This document shows, piece by piece, positions 6,970-16,500 of a stretch of DNA of 64,000 bases. How positions within the stretch are numbered: the stretch's first letter is position 1; every line of letters begins with the position of its first letter. Under the pieces are notes generated by a model, which ran no database searches, was not told where the DNA came from, and was given only the letters and a program-made list of their open reading frames with translations. Source of the DNA: Streptomyces erythrochromogenes (GTDB lineage Bacteria; Actinomycetota; Actinomycetes; Streptomycetales; Streptomycetaceae); the NCBI RefSeq assembly GCF_036170895.1, contig NZ_CP108036.1, positions 6,359,501-6,423,500 on the forward strand, written 5' to 3'. The translations under genes and the position numbers were made by a program.

Positions 6970-8352
6970 ATGAGTGACGAGATCTTCAGAGTCGAGACGC
7001 GCGGCATCGATCCGATCCCGGACAGCGAGCGGCACGGCAGGGCGCGCGACCTCTTCTGGCTCTGGTTCGGCTCCAACCTGACCTTCACCTACGTGATCAA
7101 CGGAGCCCTGGCCGTCGCCTTCGGCCTCACCTTCTGGCAGGCCACCGCCGTGGTCGTGGTCAGCGGACTGGCCTTCTTCGCCATCAGCGCCGCCGGACTG
7201 TCCGGCATCCGCACCGGCACCGCCACCCTGGTCATCTCCCGGGCCGCCTTCGGCGTCCGCGGCAACCTGCCCGCCGGAGTCCTCAACTGGCTCGTCGGCA
7301 TCGGCTACACCATCCTCAACACCGTCGTCGGCACCCTCGCCCTCGAGGTCTTCCTCGAAGAACTGGGCCTCCTGCACGGCACCCCGGCCCGGGCCGCCGC
7401 CCTCTTCGCCACCCTCGCCCTGACCTTCGTCGTCGCCATGTGGGGTCACGCCACCGTCCAGTTCGCCGAACGCTGGATGGCCTACGTCCTCGCCGTCGGC
7501 TTCGCCGCCCTGCTCGCCTTCCTGCTGCCCGGCGCCGACACCGCCGCCCCCGCGACCGGCGTGCCCGGCGCCTCCGGCTGGAGCCTGGCCTTCGTGATCA
7601 TGCTGGCCGCCCCCTTCTCGTACCTGCCGATGCCCGCCGACTACACCCGCTACCTGCCCCGCACCACCTCGCTGAAGTCGATCACCTGGTACGGCGCCCT
7701 CGGCGGCTTCCTCTCCTCCGTCGCCCTCGGCATCGCGGGCGTCGCCGCGGCCACCCGCACCGACATGACCGACGCCGTCGCCGGCACCGAGAGCCTGCTG
7801 CCCGGCTGGTTCCAGCCCGTCTTCCTGGCCCTGGTCCTCGGCGGCTCCGTCACCAACTCGATCATCACCCTCTACTCCTCCAGCCTGAACCTCCAGGTCC
7901 TCGGCATCCCGTGGAGCCGCTCCCGGGCCATCGTCGTCAGCGCCGCCATCACCGGCCTCGGCTCCCTCGCCGCGCTCTTCCTCACCGACTTCACGAGCGC
8001 GCTGACCTCCTTCCTCTCCCTCCTGATCATCGTGTTCGCGCCCTGGGGCGGGGTCTTCCTCGCCGACATGCTGCTGCGCCGCTGCCGCTACGACGGCCAC
8101 GCCCTGCACACCACCGGCCCCGACGGCGCCTACTGGTACCGCTCCGGCTACCACCCGGCCGGCCTGGCCGCACTCCTCGCCGGCATCACCTTCGCCGCCC
8201 TGACCTGCGACTCCGAGCTGTGGACCGGCCCGCTCGTGGCACCCCTCGGCGGCGCCGACCTCACCCTGCTCGGCGCGGTCGTCTCCGGCCTCGTCTACAC
8301 GGCGCTGTACCGCAGGACCCCCAGATCCGCCGCCGTCCCGGCCGCCGCCTGA
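6970..8352 (+). CDS. NCS1-family (purine/cytosine-type) permease
   Basis: A 460-residue integral membrane protein with about 12 hydrophobic segments. Typical nucleobase:cation symporter-1 features are the N-terminal RHGRARDLFWLWFGSNLT stretch before helix 1, SRAAFGVRGN after helix 3, and PADYTRYLPRTTS in the middle. Such proteins import purines, cytosine, hydantoins or related N-heterocycles. ATG 6970 is preferred because it starts the conserved N-terminus; the upstream in-frame start at 6919 lies in the operator. The gene ends 32 bp before an amidohydrolase, so uptake and hydrolysis of one substrate are probably coupled. Control is likely by the divergent TetR protein. Confidence 0.88.
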   Translation: MSDEIFRVETRGIDPIPDSERHGRARDLFWLWFGSNLTFTYVINGALAVAFGLTFWQATAVVVVSGLAFFAISAAGLSGIRTGTATLVISRAAFGVRGNLPAGVLNWLVGIGYTILNTVVGTLALEVFLEELGLLHGTPARAAALFATLALTFVVAMWGHATVQFAERWMAYVLAVGFAALLAFLLPGADTAAPATGVPGASGWSLAFVIMLAAPFSYLPMPADYTRYLPRTTSLKSITWYGALGGFLSSVALGIAGVAAATRTDMTDAVAGTESLLPGWFQPVFLALVLGGSVTNSIITLYSSSLNLQVLGIPWSRSRAIVVSAAITGLGSLAALFLTDFTSALTSFLSLLIIVFAPWGGVFLADMLLRRCRYDGHALHTTGPDGAYWYRSGYHPAGLAALLAGITFAALTCDSELWTGPLVAPLGGADLTLLGAVVSGLVYTALYRRTPRSAAVPAAA

Positions 8353-8384
8353 CCCCTCCCACCACCGCAACAGGAGCACCACCC

Positions 8385-10034
8385 ATGAACCACCCCGCCG
8401 ACCTGCTGCTCACCGGCGCCCGCATCCACACCGTGGACCCGGACCTGCCCGAGGCAGAGGCCCTCGCCGTGCGCGACGGCCGCATCGTGTGGATCGGCCC
8501 CGACGACGAGGCCGCCGCCTGGGCCGGACCGGACACCGAACGCATCGACGCCGCCGGCCGCCTCGTGCTCCCCGGCTTCATCGACGCGCACAACCACGTC
8601 CGCCTCGGCTCGGACGACGCCTGTGTCCAGCTCGCCGGCGTGACGACCCTGGAGGGCATCCACGAGCGGATCCTCGCCCGGCGGGAGGCCGACCCGGACG
8701 CCGAGTGGATCGAGGCCGAGGCCTTCGACTACTCCGCGATCCCCGACGGGCGGATGCCGTGCGCCGCGGACCTCGACCCCGTCACCGGGGACACCCCGGC
8801 GATCGTGCTCTCGTACGACGTGCACACGGCCTGGCTCAACACGGCCGCCATGCACCGGCTCGGCGTCACCCGGGACCGCACCGACCTCCCCTTCGGCACG
8901 GCGGCCCTGGACCCCGACACCGGCGAACCCACCGGATTCGTCAAGGACTTCGCCGTCAAGGGCCTCTCCCGCGAAGGCCACCGGGCCCTGCGCCACCTCG
9001 GCGTCCCGTGGGCCTCCCCTGACCGGCAGTACGGCCGGCTCGCCAAGAGCCTCGACGACGCCATCGGCTACGGCATCACCACCGTCGTGGAACCGCAGAA
9101 CTCCCTCGACGACCTCGCCCTCTACGAGCGGGCCAGGGCGGAGGGCCGCCTGCGCTCGCGGATCGTCGCCGCCCTCTTCCACCCGCGCGGCACCACGCCG
9201 CAGGACCTCGACGACTTCGAGGCGGCCGCCCGTTCCTACTCGGGGGACCGGCTGCGCGTCGGCCCCCTCAAGCTCTACATCGACGACGTCGTGGAACCGC
9301 GCACGGCCGCGCTGCTGGAGCCGTACACCGGATGCGGCGCGCACCGCGGCGAGACCTTCTACCCGGCCGAGGAGTTCGCGGAACTGCTGGCCGGCCTGGA
9401 CGCGCGCGGCTTCCAGTGCTTCGTGCACGCCACCGGCGACCGGGGCATCCGCACCGTCCTGGACGCCGTCGAGCACGCGCGGGCGGTGAACGGCCCGCGC
9501 GACGCCCGCCACCAGGTGGTCCACGTGGAGTGCCTGGATCCGGCGGACGTACCGCGCTTCGAGGAGCTCGGCGTGGTCGCCTGCATGCAGCCCAGGCACT
9601 GCGCGCCGGAGATCGCCGGTCCGGGCAAGGACTGGGCGGAGAACGTCGGCGAGGACCGCTGGCACAAGGCCTGGCCCATGCGCAGCCTGCACGAGGCGGG
9701 AGCGGTACTGGCGTTCTCCAGCGACTGGAACGTGGCGGAGATGGACCCGATGATCGGCATCTACACGGCCGTGACGCGCCGCTCGCTCTCCGGCGACGGC
9801 CCGGCCTGGCAGCCGGCCGAGACGGTCGACGTCGCCACCGCCGTGCACGGCTACACGATGGGCTCCGCCCACGCCAACTTCCTGGAGCAGGAACGCGGTT
9901 CGCTGACCGTGGGCAAGGCGGCGGACTTCGTGGTCCTGTCCCGCGACATCCTCGCCGTCCCGGTGGACGAGATCCCGGGCACGGTGGCCGAAACCGTGGT
10001 GGTGGCGGGCGAGATCGTCCACCGGGCGCCCTGA
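8385..10034 (+). CDS. YtcJ-like metal-dependent amidohydrolase
   Basis: A 549-residue member of the amidohydrolase superfamily (Amidohydro_3/YtcJ group). It has an N-terminal beta sandwich (LLLTGARIHTVDP), the metal motif GFIDAHNHVRLG, a second-half FVHATGDRGIRTVLDAVEHA, VVHVECLDPADV, and FSSDWNVAEMDP with the metal-binding Asp. The C-terminus GSLTVGKAADFVVLSRD closes the sandwich. Members hydrolyse N-substituted formamides, hydantoin-like rings or other amides; the exact substrate is not evident. The ATG at 8385 follows CAGGAG. It is the second gene of an operon with an NCS1 permease, pointing to catabolism of an imported N-containing compound. Confidence 0.88.
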   Translation: MNHPADLLLTGARIHTVDPDLPEAEALAVRDGRIVWIGPDDEAAAWAGPDTERIDAAGRLVLPGFIDAHNHVRLGSDDACVQLAGVTTLEGIHERILARREADPDAEWIEAEAFDYSAIPDGRMPCAADLDPVTGDTPAIVLSYDVHTAWLNTAAMHRLGVTRDRTDLPFGTAALDPDTGEPTGFVKDFAVKGLSREGHRALRHLGVPWASPDRQYGRLAKSLDDAIGYGITTVVEPQNSLDDLALYERARAEGRLRSRIVAALFHPRGTTPQDLDDFEAAARSYSGDRLRVGPLKLYIDDVVEPRTAALLEPYTGCGAHRGETFYPAEEFAELLAGLDARGFQCFVHATGDRGIRTVLDAVEHARAVNGPRDARHQVVHVECLDPADVPRFEELGVVACMQPRHCAPEIAGPGKDWAENVGEDRWHKAWPMRSLHEAGAVLAFSSDWNVAEMDPMIGIYTAVTRRSLSGDGPAWQPAETVDVATAVHGYTMGSAHANFLEQERGSLTVGKAADFVVLSRDILAVPVDEIPGTVAETVVVAGEIVHRAP

Positions 10035-10126
10035 CGCCCGGTTCGGCTGCGGCCGGTGTTCCCGGAGCTCCGCCCCAGACCCCGCGCATCAACATCCCCC
10101 GGCCACCGCTGGGAGGCCCCTGGGCG

Positions 10127-10200
10127 GGGCTCGGTGGTGCGGGGCGGTGCCCCGCCGGAGTGTCTCCTCGGCGGCACCGCGGACCGCCCGCACCGAGCCC
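10127..10200. terminator. Long GC hairpin between convergent genes; copy of a dispersed repeat
   Basis: Nested inverted repeats GGGCTCGGTG (10127-10136) with CACCGAGCCC (10191-10200), and GCGGTGCC (10144) with GGCACCGC (10173-10180), form a 74-nt imperfect hairpin between the convergent amidohydrolase and ATPase genes. It is a plausible bidirectional terminator. Bases 10141-10172 recur exactly at 11806-11837. Confidence 0.6.
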
Positions 10201-10245
10201 GGATCCCCGGTCCGCAGGGAAGCGGGCGGGTGACCGGGCGGGGGT

Positions 10246-11430
10246 TCAGCGCTTGGGCCAGTACCAGAGGGGCTCGTCGAGGGGACCCTCACGGCCGGCC
10301 ACCTCGGTCCGGCCGAAATCCTTGACCAGCTCGACCGTGCGCAGGTCCACCCGGTGCCGGCGGGTGCCGGCCGCCAAGGCCTCGGCCAAGGGCTCCGCGT
10401 GGGTGACGACCACCGTCTGGGTGTCCCGGGCGGCGGTCAGGATCAGGTCCGCGAGCGGGGCCAGCAGGTCCGGGTGGAGGCTGGTCTCCGGCTCGTTGAG
10501 GACCATCAGCGCCGGCGGGCGCGGGGTCAGCAGGGCCGCCGTCCAGAGCAGGTAGCGCAGGGTCCCGTCGGACAGCTCGGCCGCGCCCAGCGGACGCAGC
10601 AGGCCGTGCTGGTGCAGCTCCAGCGCGAAGCGGCCGTCCTGTTCGGTGACGGAGATCCGGCTGCCGGGGAAGGCCGCGGACACCGCCTCGTCCAGCGCCG
10701 CCCCGTCCCCGGTCTCGCGGATCGTCTGGAGCGCGGCGGGCAGGTCGGAGCCGTCTGCGCCGAGTACCGGCGTACGGGTGCCGATCCGCGGGGTGCGGGC
10801 CGGGGCGGCGGCGTCGGTGCGGACGTGGTCGTAGAACCGCCAGGACCGCATCAGCTCGCGCAGGGCGAGGAGGTCGGGGGCCAGCTGGGGGTCGGCGAGC
10901 TCGCTGAGCATGGAGTCGTAGGGGCGCAGGGCGTTCTGCGTACGGTGCCAGCCGCCGTCCGCGGTGCGGGTCCGTACGGCGGGTCCCGAACGGTCGGACA
11001 GGATCGCCGCCGGGCGCAGGACCGGCCCCGACCAGGTGCACTCGCGCTTGATCTCGGGGTCGAGGGAGAAGAGGGAGTTCGCGACCGGCACCGGGTGCCC
11101 GAAGTCCACCGCGTAGCCGAACTCGTCGCCCGCGAAGCCGAGGCGGAGGCTGACCGGTTCGGTGCGGACCGTGCCCTGGAGGGGGTGGTGCCCTTCGCGC
11201 ACCGCCCGCCCCAGCTTCTCCGGGCCCGCCCACAGGGTGGAGGGGAGCCCGCCCTCCCGGGCCAGGGCGGCGATCGCGCCGCCGCGGGCGGAGTCGGCGA
11301 GGAGGCGCAGGGAGCGGTAGAGGCTGGACTTGCCCGTGCCGTTGGCTCCGGTCACGACGGTGAGCCGGCCGAGGGGGACGACCAGGTGGCGGAGGGAGCG
11401 GTAGTTCTCGACGGCGAGGGTGGTGATCAC
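10246..11430 (-). CDS. AAA-family ATPase (OLD/RecF-like, AAA_21)
   Basis: A 394-residue SMC/RecF-like ATPase. It opens ITTLAVENYRSLRHLVVPLG, then Walker A GANGTGKSS (about residues 29-37). The C-terminal half has LGAAELSDGTLRYLLWTAAL (signature) and the Walker B-like LMVLNEPETSLHPD, then VVVTHAEPLAEAL. The Walker B first acidic residue is Asn, leaving the catalytic Glu. Related stand-alone proteins occur widely in actinomycetes and are often annotated only as AAA ATPases; no nuclease partner is next to it. The GTG at 11430 is chosen because the family starts at this beta strand. The longer open frame upstream runs into repetitive DNA and is not protein-like. Confidence 0.85.
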   Translation of the reverse strand: MITTLAVENYRSLRHLVVPLGRLTVVTGANGTGKSSLYRSLRLLADSARGGAIAALAREGGLPSTLWAGPEKLGRAVREGHHPLQGTVRTEPVSLRLGFAGDEFGYAVDFGHPVPVANSLFSLDPEIKRECTWSGPVLRPAAILSDRSGPAVRTRTADGGWHRTQNALRPYDSMLSELADPQLAPDLLALRELMRSWRFYDHVRTDAAAPARTPRIGTRTPVLGADGSDLPAALQTIRETGDGAALDEAVSAAFPGSRISVTEQDGRFALELHQHGLLRPLGAAELSDGTLRYLLWTAALLTPRPPALMVLNEPETSLHPDLLAPLADLILTAARDTQTVVVTHAEPLAEALAAGTRRHRVDLRTVELVKDFGRTEVAGREGPLDEPLWYWPKR

Positions 11431-11470
11431 ACCCCGATCATGCCGGGTCGCTGCGCGGCTCGGCGGAACG

Positions 11471-11817
11471 GTCTGGCTCCCGCCGGGGTTGCGGGTTTCC
11501 GCGGGGCGGCTTCGGTCCTTCGGCCCTTCGGCTCCCGCCGGGGTGGGCGGTTTCCGTGGGGCGGGATGGATGGGGTGGGGCGGTGCCGCTTGGCTCCCGC
11601 CGGGGTTGCGGGTTGTCGCGGGGCGGCTTCGGTCCTTCGGCTCTGGCTTCCGCCGGGGTGGGCGGTTTCCGTGGGGCGGGATGGATGGGGTGGGGCGGTG
11701 CCGCTTGGCTCCCGCCGGGGTTGCGGGTTGTCGCGGGGCGGCTTCGGTCCTTCGGCTCTGGCTTCCGCCGGGGTTGCGGTTTGCGTGGGGCGGGGTGGGT
11801 CGGGTGGGGCGGTGCCC
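11471..11817 (+). repeat. Roughly 115-bp tandem direct repeats (about three copies)
   Basis: A G-rich unit beginning TGGCTCCCGCCGGGGTTGCG recurs at about 11474, 11591 and 11706. The later two copies are 115 bp apart and almost identical over their whole length; the first is more diverged and the last is truncated near 11817. Both strands have long open frames here, but these reflect GC bias. No gene is supported. This is the first part of a 927-bp gene-free block (11431-12357). Confidence 0.85.
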
Positions 11818-11824
11818 CGCCGGA

Positions 11825-12068
11825 GTGTCTCCTCGGCTCGGCGCGTGCGGGGTGTCTCGGCGAGGCGGCCTGGGTCGCGCGCTCGTCCTGCGGGGACACT
11901 CCACCGTGTCCCCACCCCACGCCATGACTTCGCCCGGCCAAGACCACGTCTCCCGGAACCGGGCTCGTACGGCTGGAGCGGGGACGGGGAGGGGTGTCCC
12001 CGCAGGACGAGCGCGCAACCACCGGGTACAGCCGAGACATGCCCGCACGCGCCGAGCCGAGGAGACAC
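11825..12068. repeat. 244-bp interrupted inverted repeat with perfect 27- and 23-bp arms
   Basis: Bases 11825-11851 are the exact reverse complement of 12042-12068 (27 bp), and 11877-11899 of 11994-12016 (23 bp). The 25-nt segments between them (11852-11876 and 12017-12041) also pair in part. The 94-nt centre contains no recognisable gene. The left flank (11806-11837) repeats the loop side of the hairpin at 10.1 kb. It could form a large cruciform or RNA stem, and may be a dispersed Streptomyces intergenic element rather than a coding feature. Confidence 0.85.
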
Positions 12069-12357
12069 CCCTCCGCGGCACCGCGACCCGCCCGCACGGG
12101 GAATGGACTCCGCCCGTACTGCGATGCCACGGCCCTGCCCGGATCCGCCCGCCCCCCGGGAGGGGAACGGCACCGCGACCCGCCCGCACGGGGCATGGAT
12201 TCCGCCGGTACTGCGATGCCACGGCCCGGCCACACCGCGCCCGGATCCGCCCGCCCCGGGAGGGGAACGGCACCGCGCCCGGATCCCGCCGGCACTGCGA
12301 TGCCACGGCCCGGCCCGGATCCGCCCGCCCCCCGCCAGGGGAACGGGCCCGCAGGGG
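12069..12357 (+). repeat. Degenerate 84-92 bp direct repeats
   Basis: Three copies of a C-rich unit are marked by ACTGCGATGCCACGGCC at 12118, 12210 and 12294, each followed by CGGATC, CCGCCCGCCCC and GGGGAACGG. Spacing is 92 and 84 bp, too irregular and diverged for CRISPR. No reading frame has protein character. The block ends at the stop codon of the DUF3533 gene. Confidence 0.75.
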
Positions 12358-13386
12358 TCAGTCGGCGGGCACCACCGGGCGGTCGTGGCGGAGGGTTGCG
12401 CAGGCCAGGGTGACCGCCGCGCCGACCAGGGCCCAGGCGGAGAGCACCAGCATCGGCCCCCCGGCGCCGTTGCCGTTGAAGTACGTGATGGAGCGCGCGG
12501 CGTACGTACCGGCGCCCGGCGGCAGGGCCGGCCCGATGGTGCTCCAGAACGGCGGCAGCAGCGGGTAGGGGTAGGCGCCGCCCGCGCTCGGGTTGCCGAG
12601 GACCACGACCAGCAGGATCGCGAGGCCGATGCCGATCACCCCCGCCAGCCCCTGGAAGGCGAGGGTGATCGCGCCCACCGCGAAGACGACCAGGGTGCCC
12701 AGCCCCCACAGGCCCATGATGCTGCCGGGCAGCGCGTCCAGGACCGGCCCGGCGATGACCGCGCCGAGCAGCCCGGTGGCGATGGCGTACACGAGCAGCG
12801 CGCCGAGCCGGATGACGGCGCGGTGCGGGTTGGCGGGCCGCGCGCCGGCGCTGATCGCGAGGATCGCGGCGCACAGGTAGCCGCCCACGCACCAGCCGAT
12901 GACGAGGTAGAAGGAGCTCAGGCCGCGGCTGTCGCCCTTGGCGGCCGGGGCCACGTCGGTGACCCGCACGGTCCGTCCCTGGGCCCGTTCGGCGGCGCCC
13001 ACGACCTCCTCCAGGGCCTGGGACAGCGAGGCTCCGGCGCCCGAGGCGACCAGCAGCCGGTCGGTCCGGCCGGCCGGGTCGATGATCAGCGCGCCGTCGA
13101 CGTCCCGGTCCCGTACCTGCGCGAGCGCCGCGGCCTCGCCCTCGACGACACGGGGGTCGAGCGGGTCTCCGGGCAGGGCGCCGAGCTGCTGCGCGGACCG
13201 CTCGGCCACCTGCGCGGCGGGCGCGGTCACGGCGATCGGGATCTCGCTGGGCTTCGGATGGTGGAAGGCCCCGATGTACGAGGTGATGAAGGCGAGCTGG
13301 AGCACCAGCACCCCCAGGACGAGCAGCGCCGCCCGGGTGGTCACGGCGTCCTTGATCTCGGCGAGGAAACCTTGGGACGGGGTCAT
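12358..13386 (-). CDS. DUF3533 membrane protein (YhgE/ABC-2 permease-like)
   Basis: A 342-residue membrane protein. One helix near residues 18-40 (ALLVLGVLVLQLAFITSYIGAF) is followed by an extracytoplasmic domain of about 130 residues (PSEIPIAVTAPAAQVAERSA onward). Then come five or so helices from residue about 170, beginning SSFYLVIGWCVGGYLCAAIL. This topology and the HHPKPSEIPIAV start of the outer domain match the DUF3533 group related to YhgE/Pip and ABC-2 permeases. Function is unknown; no ATPase partner is adjacent. The ATG at 13386 has no strong ribosome site. It is divergent from dnaE2, with 163 bp between starts. Confidence 0.78.
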   Translation of the reverse strand: MTPSQGFLAEIKDAVTTRAALLVLGVLVLQLAFITSYIGAFHHPKPSEIPIAVTAPAAQVAERSAQQLGALPGDPLDPRVVEGEAAALAQVRDRDVDGALIIDPAGRTDRLLVASGAGASLSQALEEVVGAAERAQGRTVRVTDVAPAAKGDSRGLSSFYLVIGWCVGGYLCAAILAISAGARPANPHRAVIRLGALLVYAIATGLLGAVIAGPVLDALPGSIMGLWGLGTLVVFAVGAITLAFQGLAGVIGIGLAILLVVVLGNPSAGGAYPYPLLPPFWSTIGPALPPGAGTYAARSITYFNGNGAGGPMLVLSAWALVGAAVTLACATLRHDRPVVPAD

Positions 13387-13463
13387 GTTTCACACGCTCG
13401 GCGTGCGGGGGGCGGGCCGCAGCAGGGGCGGGCCGAACGGATGACCCGTCCCCGCTCGGGTGA

Positions 13464-13479
13464 TCGAACAAGTGTTTCG
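13464..13479. promoter_or_regulatory. LexA-type SOS box upstream of dnaE2
   Basis: TCGAAC-AAGT-GTTTCG matches the actinobacterial LexA operator CGAAC-N4-GTTCG at nine of ten core positions. It lies 71-86 bp before the dnaE2 GTG start. Such boxes control dnaE2 and imuB in other actinobacteria, so damage-inducible expression is expected. Confidence 0.65.
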
Positions 13480-13549
13480 CACGGGTATTCGAATTGCTCT
13501 ATGGTGGAGAGCGGGGGTGGTGTTCTACGAGCGAAGCAGGAGGCCGCGG

Positions 13550-16500
13550 GTGCCTGGTTTTACGCATCTGCACACCGTTTCGGGGTTCTCCATGCGCTAC
13601 GGAGGCTCGCACCCGGAACGGCTGGCGGAGCGTGCCGCCGAGCGGGGCATGGACGCCCTCGCCCTGACCGACCGCGACACCCTGGCGGGCGCGGTCCGGT
13701 TCGCGAAGGCGTGTGCCGGAGCGGGCATCCGGCCGCTGTTCGGTGCGGACATGGCGGTCTCTCCCGCCGGGTCTCCCGCGGCGGGATCGGCCGGGCCGGG
13801 GGGCTCGACCGCGTCCGCCGCGGGCGGCGGTCCGGGCGAGGCCTCGTACCGGCGGCGCACTCCCGTCAAGGGAGGGGCCTTCCTGGACGAGTCCGCCGCC
13901 CGGGCCGTCTTCCTGGCCCGGGACGGGGCCGCCGGCTGGGCGGAGCTGTGCCGGATGGTCACCGCCGCCCACGCGACGGCCGCCGAGGTCCCGCTCGTGC
14001 CCTGGGACGCCCTGCGCGGAGAGGGCGTCTTCGTCCTCCTCGGGCCCGGCTCCGAGGTGGGGCGGGCGCTCGCGGCGGGCCGCCCCGACCGGGCCGCCCG
14101 GCTGCTCGCACCCTGGCGGGAGGTCTACGGCGACTCCCTGCGCCTGGAGGCCGTCCACCACGGCCGCACCGGCACCGGCCCCGGCTCGCTGCGGCTGGCC
14201 GCCCGTACCGTCGGCTTCGCCGCCGAGCAGGGCGTCCCGGCCGTGCTCACGAACGCCGTCCGCTACGCCGACCCCGGCCAGGGCCCGGTCGCCGACATCC
14301 TCGACGCGGCCCGCCGCCTGGTCCCCATCGACCGCCGCGGCCCCCTCGACACCGGAGAGCGCTGGCTCAAGGCCCCCGCCGCCATGGCCGAGGCCGCCGA
14401 CCTGATCGCCCGGGCGGCCGGCCTCGGCCCCGCCGACGCCAGGCGCCTGCTCGCGCAGACCCGGCACACCGCCGAGGCCTGCTCCGTGGACCCCGAGGAC
14501 GACCTCGGCATCGGCTCCGTGCACTTCCCCGAGGCCCGGCTCGTCGGCGCGGCCCACCGCAGCGCCCAGCGGGTCCTCGCCTCCAGGGCCTCCGCCGGCA
14601 TGGTGCTGCGCGGCTACGCGGGCGATCCCGCCTACTGGGAGCGGATGCACCACGAGCTCGACATCATCGCCCACCACGGCTTCGCCTCGTACTTCCTGAC
14701 GGTCGCCCAGGTGGTGGACGACGTACGGGAGATGGGCATCCGGGTGGCGGCCCGCGGCTCCGGCGCCGGCTCCCTCGTCAACCACCTGCTCGGGATCGCG
14801 CACGCCGACCCCGTCGAGCACGGCCTGCTGATGGAGCGCTTCCTGTCCAAGCGCCGGCGTGTCCTGCCCGACATCGACATCGACGTGGAGTCCGCCCGCA
14901 GGCTGGAGGTCTACCGGCGGATCATCGACCGGTTCGGCGCCGAGCGCGTCGCCACCGTCTCCATGCCCGAGACCTACCGGGTCCGCCACGCCGTCCGCGA
15001 CGTCGGCGCCGCCCTGTCCATGGACCCGGCCGTCGTCGACCGGCTGGCCAAGGCCTTCCCGCACATCCGGGCCCGCGACGCCCGCGCCGCGCTGGAGGAG
15101 CTGCCCGAACTGCGGGACGTGCGCGGGGAGTCGTACGGGCGGCTGTGGGAGTTCGTCGAATCGCTGGACGCGCTGCCGCGCGGGACCGCCATGCACCCGT
15201 GCGGGGTGCTGCTCTCCGACGCCTCGCTGCTCGCCCGTACGCCGGTGGTCCCCACCAGCGGCGAGGGCTTCCCCATGTCCCAGTTCGACAAGGACGACGT
15301 GGAGGAGCTCGGGCTGCTCAAGCTGGACGTGCTGGGCGTGCGGATGCAGTCCGCGATGGCGCACGCGGTCGCGGAGATCCGGCGCGGCACGGGGGAGGAG
15401 CTCGACCTGGACGACCCGGCGCAGGTGCCGCCGGGCGACCGGGCCACGTACGAGCTGATCCGTTCGGCCGAGACGCTGGGCTGCTTCCAGATCGAATCGC
15501 CGGGCCAGCGGGACCTGGTGGGGCGGCTCCAGCCGGCCACCTTCCACGACCTGGTCGTCGACATCTCGCTGTTCCGGCCGGGGCCGGTGGCCGCCGACAT
15601 GGTGCGGCCCTTCATCGAGGCCCGGCACGGGCGGGCGCCGGTGCGCTTCCCGCACCCGGACCTGGCCGACGCGCTGCGCGAGACGTACGGGGTGGTCGTC
15701 TTCCACGAGCAGATCATCGAGATCGTGGACGTCATGACCGGCTGCGGGCGGGACGAGGCGGACCGCGTGCGGCGCGGGCTGTCCGACCCGCCGTCGCAGG
15801 CGCGGATCAAGGTCTGGTTCGCGGCCCAGGCGGCCGAGCGGGGCTATCCGGTGGAAGTGATCGCCCGTACCTGGGAGATCGTGGAGGCCTTCGGGTCGTA
15901 CGGCTTCTGCAAGGCGCACGCGGTGGCCTTCGCCGTGCCCACCTACCAGTCGGCCTGGCTGAAGGCGCACCACCCGGCGGCCTTCTACGCCGGGCTGCTG
16001 ACCCACGATCCGGGGATGTACCCGAAGCGGCTGCTGCTGGCGGACGCGCGGCGGCGGGGAGTGCCGGTGCTGCCGCTGGACGTGAACCGGTCGGCGGCCG
16101 CCCACCGTATCGAACTGGTGTCCGATGCGGGTGGTGTGTGGGGGCTGCGGCTGGGGCTCGCCGACGTCCACGGCATCAGCGGGGCCGAAGCGGCCCGGAT
16201 CGAGTCCGGACAGCCCTACGCCTCCCTGCGCGACTTCTGGGACCGGGCGCATCCGGGGCGCCCGGTCGCCGAACGGCTCGCCCAGGTGGGCGCCTTGGAC
16301 TCGTTCGGCGCCAACCGGCGCGACCTGCTGCTGCACCTGACCGAACTGCACGGCGCGCAGCGGGCGGCGGGCGTACGGGGCCCGCAACTGCCGCTGGAGG
16401 GCGGCCGGTCCACGGCGTCCGTCGGGCTGCCCGACCTGACCGACGCGGAACGGCTCAGCGCCGAGCTGGGCGTCCTCGGCATGGACGCCTCACGGCACCT

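Noticed and set aside
11471..12357. Possible CRISPR array
   Set aside because: Repeats are 84-117 bp, irregular and adjacent, with no unique spacers or cas genes.
11438..13471. Long overlapping frames in the repeat block on both strands
   Set aside because: The translations repeat with the DNA periods and are Arg/Pro/Gly-rich; no conserved domain. Only the DUF3533 part of one frame is real.
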